Position numbers and translations under genes: made by a program. From Dipylidium caninum (Eukaryota > Platyhelminthes > Cestoda > Cyclophyllidea > Dipylidiidae), in assembly GCA_017562135.1 (NCBI GenBank), contig QEYB01000926.1, positions 310,001 through 374,000 on the forward strand: a stretch of DNA of 64,000 bases, in the 5' to 3' direction. Below the pieces are notes generated by a model. The model had not been told where the DNA came from, searched no databases, and saw only the letters and a program-made list of their open reading frames with translations. Positions 1-11,061 of the stretch are shown here, one piece after another (within the stretch, counting starts at the first letter, position 1; each line of letters opens with the position of its first letter).

Positions 1-1363
1 AAGTGATTGCTCTTTTCCCCACTCTCCTCATCGCCTGCCTTGGGAGTAGCGACGTCACCTTCTTCCGGCCGCTCTCTCACCACGCCGCGGTGACGGGCAA
101 TTTGACACGGCTACTGCTCCAAATCGGAGGCGGCTAGAAGATGGGGGCAGTCCGAGGCGCGTGGAGAGGAGGAAAGAGCTTAAAATGTGTGATACACGAA
201 GGTAAAACATCGGCTCAGGACACTATGGATCTCCGTCACATATATGTGACATGCGATTTTTTATATTGAGATGTCGGCGAAAAGCTTTTTCGCTTCTCGT
301 ACAGTATTTAGCTTTGCCAAAGGCGATTACCTTCCTTCTCTACCAGTCGTCTTCGGTGGGAAGAGGACGGAAGTCCTCACCTCGTCCAGATGGACGTTGT
401 CAGCCAAGTTTCAGGTTTCCTTATTGTGTCATGGTCTTGGAGACTCCAGCCTCATTAACGCCTCATCGGGCGAGTTTTCACACGTGGGCGGCCCGTTTCA
501 AGAGCATCGTACATCACCCCGTCTTGAGACGGGCGGAACTCATCGCACTGACGAGGTGTCGGCGCCAGCGACGTGTGCGGCCAGCGGCATCACCTCTTCC
601 GTCCGCAAGGTGGGCCAGGCGGAAGGCGGCTGTAGCGACGAACTGGGGCGATGAGGGGACTCCACGATGAGAATGCAGAGGCCACCGAGGGGGGAGGGCA
701 AAGGGAACAGAGGTGCGGTGAAGAAAAGAGAGGAGAGGAGAGGAAGCGAGTGGACAGAGCTCCACATTGAGGCTATTCAAAGATGAGATACTCGGCGTTC
801 CTAATCCCGTCCCGCCTCATATCGGGACGATTTGATATCTGCCGTATAAGCGAGAGGCGCCGAGCCTCGAGGGAGGATGGGCAATCGCCATGCCGTCGTC
901 CACTGGGATAGAAGCTCCACTTCAATGCCCAAAATGACGAGGCGAGGACTCCGCCTCTGGCGAATTTCGTCGTGAGGGTTTGGAGGCTCTACGTTAGCCA
1001 GTCGCTTTTGGGCCAAGTGCTTTCCACATCCTGTTTCGTCTTAAGGACCCTCTCTTCAGCGGGCAACTATGTCTACGTGGCGAGTGGCTTCCCCTTGAAC
1101 CGCGCCCTTGGCGATTTCGTTTGCCCTTGACACCAGAACGCTTATTTGTACGCTGTCACGTGTCACCGCATGGAACGAAGCCTCCATGCCGCAGGTTGTG
1201 CGGGTGAGAAAGGTCCGCCGGCCAGACGGTTTGACACTCAAGCCTGCTCCTTTTGTCGCGCTCCTTCACTCTTCACTGCTTCGTTATGTCTTTTAGTCAA
1301 GGCTTATTCATTGGTTCTCTCCACCTCCCCCTTCATTAATCCATTCACCCACCTCTTTGTCCG

Positions 1364-1985
1364 CTCATTGGTTCACTCAGCCGCGATTCCTCGTTTCATT
1401 GATTGGTTCGTTTATTCGGGAAGCGCTGATCAGTTCAGTAATTCACTCCAGTTTCAGTAATTGATTAAATGTCCACTTAATTGGATCATTCCTCTTCTTA
1501 CTTAATCAAATTTGGCTGAAGATGAGGCGTTTATTCATTCCCTTCCGACTGACATCCTCGTGCTGACAGCGGTTGGGTATTTTGTGTCTTTTCACGCCAT
1601 AATTAACTAATTCATTCTGCACCTATTCCTTACTATCTTCATTCCTTCATCCTGGACACAGTGGTGCCCTTCGAGCATCATTCTGACGCTTTCTTCGCCC
1701 CATAGTAGGCCATGCAAGGTTATCCCTTGGCCAAGTTGTCTGTGCTCGTCTCGTTCTCGCATTCCCTTGTCTACTCATTGGTTCACTCACCACTGACTCA
1801 TCGTTCATTGATTGGTTCGGTCATTCAGGAGGCGCTGATTGGTTCCATAATTCACTCTAGTTGCAATAATTAATCACATACTTAATTGGCACCTTTCTTC
1901 TATTATTTACTGGCGTTGGGCTAATTATTTCGTTGAGTGAAGATGCGACATTTATTCATTCTCTTCCTGGCAGCGGTTAGGTATT
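1364..1985. repeat. Diverged tandem duplication (about 215 bp units, 410 bp offset)
   Basis: Copy one (about 1364-1582) and copy two (about 1774-1985) share an ordered series of motifs: CTCATTGGTTCACTCA, a second CATTGATTGGTTCG, then GGCGCTGAT or AGCGCTGAT, a TAATTCACTC motif, an ACTTAATTGG motif, then GAAGATG followed by TTTATTCATTC, and finally CAGCGGTT followed by GGTATT. The order and spacing are conserved although many bases differ, so this is an old local duplication and not a simple repeat. Each copy carries several ATTGG (inverted CCAAT) sites. No coding potential is evident. Confidence 0.75.
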
Positions 1986-3980
1986 CTCATCACATCTCCC
2001 ATCTCTGCGCCTTTTCACCCATACAAGGGTATCTCTAAGCCAAGTCATCAATCCACCCACACTTTCACAACCCCCCGCTTCATTACCTAATTTGGTGTTT
2101 TCCCCAATCCTCTGGCCTCGTTCCTCTTCTCCGCCTCCCAGCCCGCCGACTCGCCAAGTTGACGGTGATGCTCGGCGGGGCCTGCGCTGCAGACTTACCG
2201 CCCCTATTGTAGCGCCAAGGTGGAAGGAGGCGCAGACAAAGTCCTCCCTGCCCGCTCACTGAGGAGGAGGCAGTCAATGCGACTTGAAGCCTCCTAATTA
2301 CTTAAGACGGTTCACGGGTGTAAATATTTCACAAGGCGGAATTCTAATTAACTTCAACCAGAGGAGGAGGAGGCGCAAAAACAGGGGCGGCAGATGCTAT
2401 CGCTAAGGCGTGGACACCTCTTCCGGCCGAGGAAAAAACCCCTTCTCGCAAGTAGCGCCTCAGAATGAGCGAATTTCGGACTCAAATCTGACAATGTTAA
2501 TACGTCGGGCCAGTTTCCCCTGGTGGAAGGGAATTACGACGGAGCTGTGTGAAGTTGCGATGCTCAAATCACCTTCATCCCCACGAGGTTGACACTTTTT
2601 CCCCCCGTGTCTCCCTCCCTCCCCACCCACCGTAGTGATTTATATAGCGACGGTTGGGGAATTGCGTCCATTTCACTGTCATTATAACGTCCATTAGCGC
2701 CGTTTAGGTCGGGGAGCAAGAGAGGACGACTTATATTCTGAGGGGAACAATAAAACGGCGGGATAATTGGCCATTACGTGGGGCGGCAAACCCCATTCCA
2801 CCTCGCCAACATCCGGGGGATGCCGGCTCTCCCACCGGCCTCATAAAAGTCTCTCAGTGGACAAAGGACGACACCGACGGTGTGGAGGGCTTCCGTTGAG
2901 TCGGTGGTTTTTGGCAGCGAAGAGAGACGGCACATGTGGGACGAAGGGTGTCTCGCGTTATGTTCCAACTCGACGCCTTGGAGGGCGGAAAAACACATCC
3001 TCATAAGAAACACAGCCGAGGGAAACGAGCGATCGAGGGTTAATGTCCTGACACCTCAGAAATCGCCCGCTGAGAGAAGTGGGACGGAGGTTGAAGGACA
3101 CGTAAAAAGTCTTCACCGCAGTTGCCTCGGGTCGGAGGCCCACGTGTTGCCCCGCAGGGGTTGCGACGGGGGGAAGGAGAGGAAATTTATGCGAGGTTAC
3201 ACTTTGCCCCACTTGCATTTCCAATTCAACTTTATTTCCCCACTGTTGCTAAGGCCACCGCCACGCAAGACTTCCCACCGCGGGGGTGTGGAGGCTCCGG
3301 GGCACGACACGGCTGGGCGGGAGGGCGTAGGTAATTCGGAGGATGGGCCCAAGTTTTGCCCCGAGCGGATGAGGTTTGTGGAGTCGGGTGCGAGTTGAAA
3401 AGGGAGTCACCTGCTCTAGCTTCAGGCGTTGTTCGCCTCGGAGGAGAGGTTGAGGGCCCAGGCAACGCGCGAGGTTTCTCGACGAAGGTCGTGAACAATC
3501 ACGCGCCCACCTGACGTGAAGCCTGACTGCTTCCTTCTCCACTCCTCTCTGGCCACTTCAGCTCGCCTGACACTGTTCAGCCGGGCACTCTTGTCACCTC
3601 GCCCTTTTCCCGGTGCTGGACACTTGCTCCTTTGACCCTCTGGACGGTCGGAGACGGCATGATCCGAGGTCTCTCTGTGGTGTGGCCGACAGAGTGGACA
3701 AGCCGCGGCGAAATGCCGGATGGAGAGTAGGTCGGCTCGCCTTCTTCGTGGCCGGGCAGTCGTAGTTACGCCCAGGCGGCATTGCTGTGGCCTCGGAGTC
3801 TGGTAAAGTGGGGCGAACGGACGAGGTGGAGAGCGGGAGCTGGAGTGGGAGCGAGAGGACATCATTAATAGTACCTGCGACTTGACCTCAGCTACAATAA
3901 AAGTTTACGAGAGTGGTCAACAGGCGTTAATACCGCGGAGGTGTTCGGGATTTTGGGGTGGCGAGGAGGAGAGAGGTAGA

Positions 3981-4010
3981 GAGGGCGAGGGCGAGGGCGA
4001 GGGCGAGGGA
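3981..4010. repeat. GAGGGC hexanucleotide repeat
   Basis: Short tandem GAGGGC/GCGAGG units in a purine-rich strand. This is one of many GC-rich simple repeats in the left half of the window. Confidence 0.7.
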
Positions 4011-4647
4011 GTGGGCGCTGGACGGGGCCGGGGCTGGGGTCTGGTGCGGCGAGGTCAATCACTCGACGGTAGTCTTTGCCGAGCCCACTCGACCGGCGGC
4101 ATTCTAATTTGCAGTGGAGTGATCATTCTGCCCCGGCTAAATGCCGTCATGTTCGGTGGGTCACTTAAAATTCCTCGCCAACTTGGTCAAGTCCGGGACA
4201 ACTCTCTCCGGCTGGTCGTGCTGGCGGCGGGGGCGGCGGCGGCGGGGGGGGGAAGTGTTGCGAGGCTATCTCACGTTAAAAAGGACCGGGGAAGCATAAA
4301 TAGACGCCTGAAGGCGAATTGCTCCTCGCCCCCTCCGAGGCCATAACAATTGTTCGGATCACTCACCGCCTCCAACCGGCCGCGGGGGGAAACAGGCGTC
4401 AATCGGAGCAAAAAAAAGGGAGAAGCAGGGATAAATAAGAATTGAAAGGGTTCATTAACTGCGTAGAGGCGAGTGGGGGCTGGGGAAAGGGCGTCGGGGC
4501 GTTGTGTGTAAAGGAGGCATCAAAATTATTCACTTCGTTTTCCTTACCAACGCCAGTCAGGCGTTTTTTGTGAGGAAGGGAGGCAGCCCTCGCAATCTAA
4601 ACTGTCTGGCGTGAGTCACTCGGGGCTTTCACTTCCCTGTGCCCTCC

Positions 4648-4698
4648 CTCCTCCTCCTCCTCCTCCTCCTCCTCCTCCACCTTCTTCTTCTTCTTCAT
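4648..4698. repeat. CTC then CTT microsatellite
   Basis: About ten CTC units are followed by CTT units, giving a pyrimidine-only strand. Poly-L and poly-E/G frames arise here on both strands and are artefacts. Confidence 0.85.
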
Positions 4699-6982
4699 CG
4701 TCTTCACGGCTTTTACTCCGGTCACAATCTCGGTAATCCTCGGTTACTCCCATCCGTAACGGTGGGAATGCGGAAATTTCCCCTAGCGGAGCGGGTGAAA
4801 GGCGAAGGCTGCTCTGTTTGCGAGGAGATAAGGCCTCCACGGAGTGTGGGCCGGAGGCATTCAGCTCTTGACCCGCCCTCCATACCCTCTGCAGTCGTTT
4901 TTCGTCCCGTGGCTTCCCTTCCCTCGGCGATGTCCACCCTCCACTCGTTCATCCATCGGTGGACCGACGCACCCACCAGTTGCCCGCCGATTCGTCTATC
5001 CCATTCGTCCACGTTCCCGCCACCGATCTTGGATGCGTCCATCAAACCGACGTAAAGGAGCAGTTCCCCACTCCCGTGCAGTCGAGACGAAAAAGACCCT
5101 CATTGACAAAAGGCATTTCCTCGGCGGGTAGGTAAGTGGAGTCGGTGCAAGTGACTCCCTCCACCACAGTGTCTCCCAACGTGGATCATTCCGCCCTCCG
5201 GCTGTTAATATTTAATTACACTGTCGTCAAACTCCTCGGCAGCCGCCCTTGTTGAAATTGAAAGCAGAGAACTTTTAGTTACTCGGGAGGTTTGAGGAGG
5301 GCAAAAGTGCTCCATTTGCCCCTCCCCCCCCCCTCCGTCGTGGCGCCCCTGTCCCGCCCGTTCCCGGTGGAACAAACTGAAGCCCACATGCCCGAGACGA
5401 CCGAGGTGGCCACACCACCAATCTCACAAGGATCGATGGCTGTTTTTGCTCTCGTTTGTGCTACTTCTCGCCTCGCCATTTAAGGTTGGAGGGCTATTTT
5501 TCACACGGAGCACTCCTGCTCCCCACGTCCAACATGGAGTCATTCCAATCCTTGTGGCTGGTATAATGTCACGCCTGTCAGAGTGGTCGCAAAGCCACCT
5601 CCACCCGTTTCGCCTCGCTTTCACGCCTCCTCGCGCCTGACAGGTTGATTAGCCGCCTTCGCCTCACTGCCAGACTTCATTGCTGTTGGCAATCCCACTC
5701 TTCTTACATCCTCTCCAAGTAAACACCCCACAATTACATTGCCATAGTTTTGAAGGTCTCAATTTGGCCGAATTTCTGTCGAATGATGCGCCAGAAGCCG
5801 GCGACTCCAACGTCTACGCTATGGCCTGTCAGGCCGTGCAATACCCCCCTTTTATCACGACAGCCTACTGATAAAGCTTTCAGTAGGAGGAAACAGTTGG
5901 TTACCTAGAACTGGCAGAAAGTGATAAAGACAGAAATTCGGTGTCGCTAGAGTAGTTAACTGACGTAGAAAGCTATCATTCTCCTATTCATCGGCGTCTT
6001 TTCGTTCTGGCCCTCTCGATCGTCCCACCGCGTCACCGAACTTAAAGTGGACTTGTGAAATCGAGAGTTTGCCGAGCAAATGTTCTTGGCGTAAGGGATG
6101 GCGGATATTCTTCACCGCCATTGCATAAAATCCTCCATATTACAATGATGTCGCCTTCGTGGACCATTTCGTTACACTCACTATAAGCAAGAGTGATTGA
6201 CGTGCTCAGAGAAATCCCCTCCGCCCAATTCTAACGCCTGTCAAATATGCCTGCCCGTTTCTCTCTCTCGACCCTCCTCCCCGCCACCGCCACCGCCTCC
6301 GCCGGTATTTCCTGACTCACAACACCCGCGATACAAAGATTGATAAGCTCCAGTGTCATGCACAATCCATCTCGCCTCATTCTCTCGCTCCGCCACGGGC
6401 TGGCTTTTTGCCTGCCGCCAACACTTACACCTCTGCGACTCTCAGGTGCGTGTAACGACAAAAAAGAGCTGACTGCCTCGCTGAAGACCAAATGCCTTTG
6501 TGTCGTCCGAGTGACTCTGCGTTTGGCCCACAATATTGTCTGTAGACGATAGACGCCAACTAATGTGGTTAGGTCTGGGCGAGGGAAAAAATAGAGAAAG
6601 AAAAAATAAGAACTAAAGTTGAGAGTAGCGAATTCCCCGTGGGAAAAAAGGGTTGGAGGCATCCTAATGGCCTGAGTATTCCGTAACGGTAGTGCACTTC
6701 CAACTTCTTCGCACCGAAGACTCATCAGCACCACTCAAAAGCCGGCATATCCAGCCGTCCCGGTTTCGCCTGAACGCCGATTACACAGCCTCATGGGAAT
6801 GAGGTATGTCGATGTCAAATGTCAAGGCGGCGCAGAGAAAGCAAAACAAATTTCTTTGCCTTCTGAGGGGGAGGAGAAGACGCATTGCCCCACGTCTCAT
6901 ACGCAACCGAGGAAAACTCTTCTTTCGATACTAAATTTTTCCCTTTAAATGTCTCCATTTTCCCCAAACTCTCCAAGTTCTC

Positions 6983-7031
6983 GTCTCCTCCTCCTCCTCC
7001 TCCGCCTCCGCCTCCGCCTCCGCCTCCCCCC
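6983..7031. repeat. CTC/CCGCCT compound microsatellite
   Basis: CTC repeats pass into CCGCCT units and a C run. The apparent poly-proline frame comes from this repeat. Confidence 0.8.
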
Positions 7032-7377
7032 TCAACCCCGACTCGTCTTCTCCCATGCTTCCAAGTGCACCGTCTGCCTCCCGTCAACCAAATAATCTCC
7101 CCGCTCTGACAGGCCTTATCATACAAAGTCATCTCTCAGGCGACTTTTTCCCTCCCCGCCCCGCCCCGCTCCGCCCCTCCGTCCCCACCGCACCGGTGCT
7201 CCTCGGTCCCCCCAAAACACCGTGTTTCAGAAGTGTCGAAGATTTGCCTCGTAAGCCCAGGGCGGAGACGCTTTCTACTCACCCCTCATCATAACGCAGG
7301 GCTGTTTTTTCCCCTCCCCCTTCTCCTCCCTCACCTCATCTTTCATTTCCTTCTGCCCCTCCTACTCCTCCTCCCTC

Positions 7378-7405
7378 TCTTCTTCTTCTTCTTCTTCTTC
7401 TTCTT
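7378..7405. repeat. TTC trinucleotide microsatellite
   Basis: Consecutive TTC units within a longer pyrimidine-rich tract starting near 7310. Confidence 0.8.
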
Positions 7406-9370
7406 TATACCTTCTTCTTTTCGACCGACGAGAAGTAGGCAACGCCACAGAAGTGCGACATGGAGACCGGGTTAAAACGATCACTTAACCCGGCCCGCGT
7501 GGGTCCACCTGACGTTGGCGTGCGGCGCAGTGCCAAACCGAGTCTGTCGCGATGCCTCGCAGAGGCGTGATCAAATGCCGCCGGAGGTGGCCCAGTCCCC
7601 GAAATCACAACGGAGGAAATCACTTTCCTCGGCAATCTAATCACTCCACACTGGCATACGAGGCGATGTGCGGAGAGAAGGCGCCTTTTTATTTCGTATT
7701 TGCCTCGTGTCGCCCACGAGACGGCTTGGCAGGCACCGAGTTAAGGTGGCAAAGTTTCCACATCCCGACTTGTCTGTTGGCGAGAGAATGCTGAGCCTCT
7801 GGGGGCCGGGAGGTGAGAGTCTCCCCAGATGGAGGTGCACCAGACTGCTCTAAGAGGCGAACAATGGTGGGTGGGTTGTTCAGATCAAAACGGGACTTTT
7901 GTGTTCCGAGGTGTGCGAGGCAGGCAGAGGTTCACTCCCCAGTATTTTACATATTTGGCAATAAACAGACGTATTCTTGCAGAATCTGTCTTGATATCTC
8001 AGTCCTCCGTCCCAAGGCGCTCTCATTACGAACTACCGCCATCATGGCGGCAGTCTGGACCCCACTAATAATCATGTCATCCATCCAAGACCCCAAACTC
8101 ACCCTCTTTCACAGATTTGCATAATTTATTCAAGTGTCTGACGGTGACTGAGTGGTTGCGTGTATTGGGCGGAGTGTTTCGCGCCTCCGGCAGACACGAG
8201 AATCCGACTGAGGGCTGTGGCCTCGCCGCCGCCTCCTTCTCGGTCTCCGTCTCCGTCTCCTTCACCTTCACCTTCACCCCCTCCTCGCCACACATTCTCG
8301 CGTGTACTCGGCCACTGTCCCGACTGTCTGCCAACCGGACGAGGGTTCTGCTCCATGGTTTTATTGGGCTTTGCTCTAAGCCCTCAGGCTCGGGTTGCCC
8401 CAGAATGCCAGTCTGAGAGCATGCAGAATTCAAACTCGCTTTCTCTCTGCCAAAAAGTAGTTTACACGTCCTTACAAAATAAATATATAAATAAACAAGC
8501 GAAAGCCTGAAAAGACGAAGCCCCGCGAAAATCGACTCCCTGGGCCGGGAGGCGGGACGCGGGAGGCGGAGAAGGCGCCGCAACTCGCCTCGATACAATG
8601 CATGTTGGTACAACCGCCGGGCACTCAATGCAGACAGGCTGGCGTGGATGTGTGTGGGCGTGTGTGTATGTGTGTCTATCTTTGTCTCTTAATCTCTTCT
8701 CAAGTTTCGTCATACATCCGGGTCCCTCTCGGCTCCCCTTCTCTCTTTCTCCCTCCGTCCGTCCCTCCGTCCGTCCGTGTGTGTGTTTCGGTACCACAAG
8801 GGCGCCTAAAATTCCTCTGCTACACCGCAATGATGTGCATTTAACAATACACCATCGACCCGTCGAAGAGGAGAAGAGCTGCTGGTCGAGGGGCGGAGGG
8901 GGACGGGTGGTGGGAGACAGCCTATTGGTGGAGGAAAGAGCCAATCAGATCGCATGACCCCGCCCCGCCCCTCCACACCCCTCCTCCGCAGTCCATCCGT
9001 ACTCTCCCCATCGCAATGTGGCCACACTGGGGGAGGGGAGGGCAGAGGGTCAGAATCTGTCAAAAGTAAAACAATCCACTTTTATTTTCTCAAATCATCC
9101 GCCTGGCCTTTTCTCCACGGCCAGGCCCGTTCCCAATCCCCAATTCGGCCTCACCCTGGCAACAGACCCCACCTTATAGCCATGTCCAAGTGGTCCACCA
9201 CGGGGTGGATAACACCGCTGGAGGCGAGGAAGAGGAGGAGGAAGACGAGGAAAAAGGGGAAAAAGTCGCCTCCGATTCGCGTTCCACACACACACGGCCA
9301 TTTTGAACATGTGTTCGTTCCGGTTTAACACATGTACGTCTACAATTTGTGAGTTCATTCTATTGCCGGA

Positions 9371-9400
9371 TCATGTGTGTGTGTGGGGGGGGGTGTGTGC
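9371..9400. repeat. GT repeat with G9 run
   Basis: A short (GT)n run continues into a homopolymer G run and GTGTG. Related CA/GT tracts recur nearby, for example around 8640-8670. Confidence 0.7.
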
Positions 9401-10887
9401 GCGGCGGAGGAAGAGAGAGAGGAGAGAGCAAGAGTGAGAAAAAGTGGTCGACATGCTGTTGGGAGGGAATACGAAATTTTCCTGACACTTCGTTAATTTG
9501 TGTGCACAGGAGATGAAAAATTACTCCATTATTTCGGCAATGACGGCGGAAAGCCCTTCTGCATGCGTGTGCACGTGTGTGTATGTGTGCTGAGGCGAAA
9601 GACTGCGCAACCTGAACTCGAATGAGGAGGTCCGGTCAATTTCAACCTCGGAGGAGGCGGCGGCGGAGAAGCCGCAGATGGGGAAAAGTGGAGGTGAGGA
9701 GGTCTGCGGTGGCATTCACCAGGTCGCGCGGCAGGTGATTCAGAGGTACGATACCACCGGGCGGAGCGGATGCAACGAGTCCAGTTTATCCATTCACCGC
9801 AGGGGTCAGGAATGTTCGACCTTCCCCCCATAGGCAACTCCTTTCGACTGTTTTTGACAGAGTTTCGCCGAAGTCGACCATATTAACCATTTAACCCACT
9901 CTCATTTCACGAAAGAAGCCTGGAACTGCTTGAATGATGTCAAGGTCGAAGGGCACCACAACCATCCAATGGTAAGGCTTCTAGAGGCAGCACGAGCTAT
10001 GAAAATACCCCACACTATAGCCGGATTCCCAAGGAAATAAATAACACAAGAGCAGTACGTGCACACATGTTAGGCACATGCTTTTGGTCAGCCTGTCAAG
10101 AGGAGAGGAGAGAGAAGGGAGGAGGTTGGGTTGGGTTGGGTTGCGTCGTGGTGCGGTGCCGTGCGGTGCGGTGTGGTGCTGATGGCAGGTGCGAGGAACG
10201 CAGCCTCTTTCCATATGAAAGGATCTAGAAATCTCATTGATTCACCCTCTCCACCACTGTTCGTCCTTCTCCTCCTCGCATCGCGCTTACTGTTACACCT
10301 CGTCGGGGGCGCCGAGTTGCAAAATCTTTAGTGAACATGTGAAGCGAATTAATTTTAATGGCCTCTTTGAGACAAGCGTGTTGCCAGAACCGTGTGAAAA
10401 TGAAAGAGAACTGTTAGGATACAGGAGGTAGAGGGAGGTGGAGGGCTCAACCCCTTCTTACCCACATTCGACATGGTCTCTTAGCCAAATTGGGTGCAGA
10501 AGGGGATGGAAGAAAGGACACTTCTGTTCCACTTCGCCCTCATTGCTTTACGAGGCGCAGTCGAGAGAAAACTTCATCTTAGCTCGAAGTTCCACGCATT
10601 CTGTTCTCCCCTCAACCTCCCCCCTCTTAGAATATTGCACATAAAACAGACAAAAGAAAAGTTAAACTATGAGCCTTTATGAAAAGATTGTTTAGGCAAA
10701 GAATCCTTCCAAATTTTGTCGGTTTTGTGCCACACCGAAATATCTGTCCTCCTCATAATTAAATTATTCGAAGCACAGAGCTAAATAAAGCCACACTGAG
10801 AATGTGCACTTGTGGGTTCTTGCACCCAGGGATAAATAAGGATGTATATCCGAAATGTCTTGTCATTCACCACTGTATCATGTCGCA

Positions 10888-10952
10888 CCAATGAGCGTGC
10901 GCCGAATCTACTGCATTTTGATTGGCCGCGAAGTCATTCACCTCCTGATTGG
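10888..10952. promoter_or_regulatory. CCAAT-box cluster upstream of UNC5
   Basis: One CCAAT (10888-10892) and two inverted copies, ATTGG (10921-10925 and 10948-10952, the latter in GATTGGTCAG), lie within 65 bp and 110-175 bp before the UNC5 start codon. CCAAT boxes bound by NF-Y commonly sit 60-200 bp upstream of animal transcription starts. The motifs are seen directly; their promoter role is inference. Similar pairs recur elsewhere in the window, which weakens a promoter-specific reading. Confidence 0.35.
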
Positions 10953-11061
10953 TCAGTTAGGAGGTTGAATTAAAGCCGTTTCTCAATGATGATACTAATG
11001 TAATTTCCCGATTCCGGTACACGCCAAACATCGTCTTCCAACGTAATATATACTCACAGCA

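Larger units (their letters stand above)
1..11061. other. GC-rich non-coding region upstream of UNC5
   Basis: I see no exon with recognisable homology here. Open frames in this stretch are compositional: they are rich in R, P, S, G and A, are often open on both strands at once, and fall on trinucleotide repeats. The region holds many simple repeats (CTC, CCGCCT, GAGGGC, GT tracts), homopolymer G/C runs, and a diverged tandem duplication at 1364-1985. A CCAAT cluster lies at its right edge. It is probably intergenic and 5' regulatory DNA of the netrin receptor, but short, lineage-specific or non-coding exons cannot be excluded. Confidence 0.6.

Noticed and set aside
4639..5131. Leucine- and proline-rich frames around the CTC repeat
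   Set aside because: Generated by the microsatellite; mirrored by a poly-E/G frame on the other strand.
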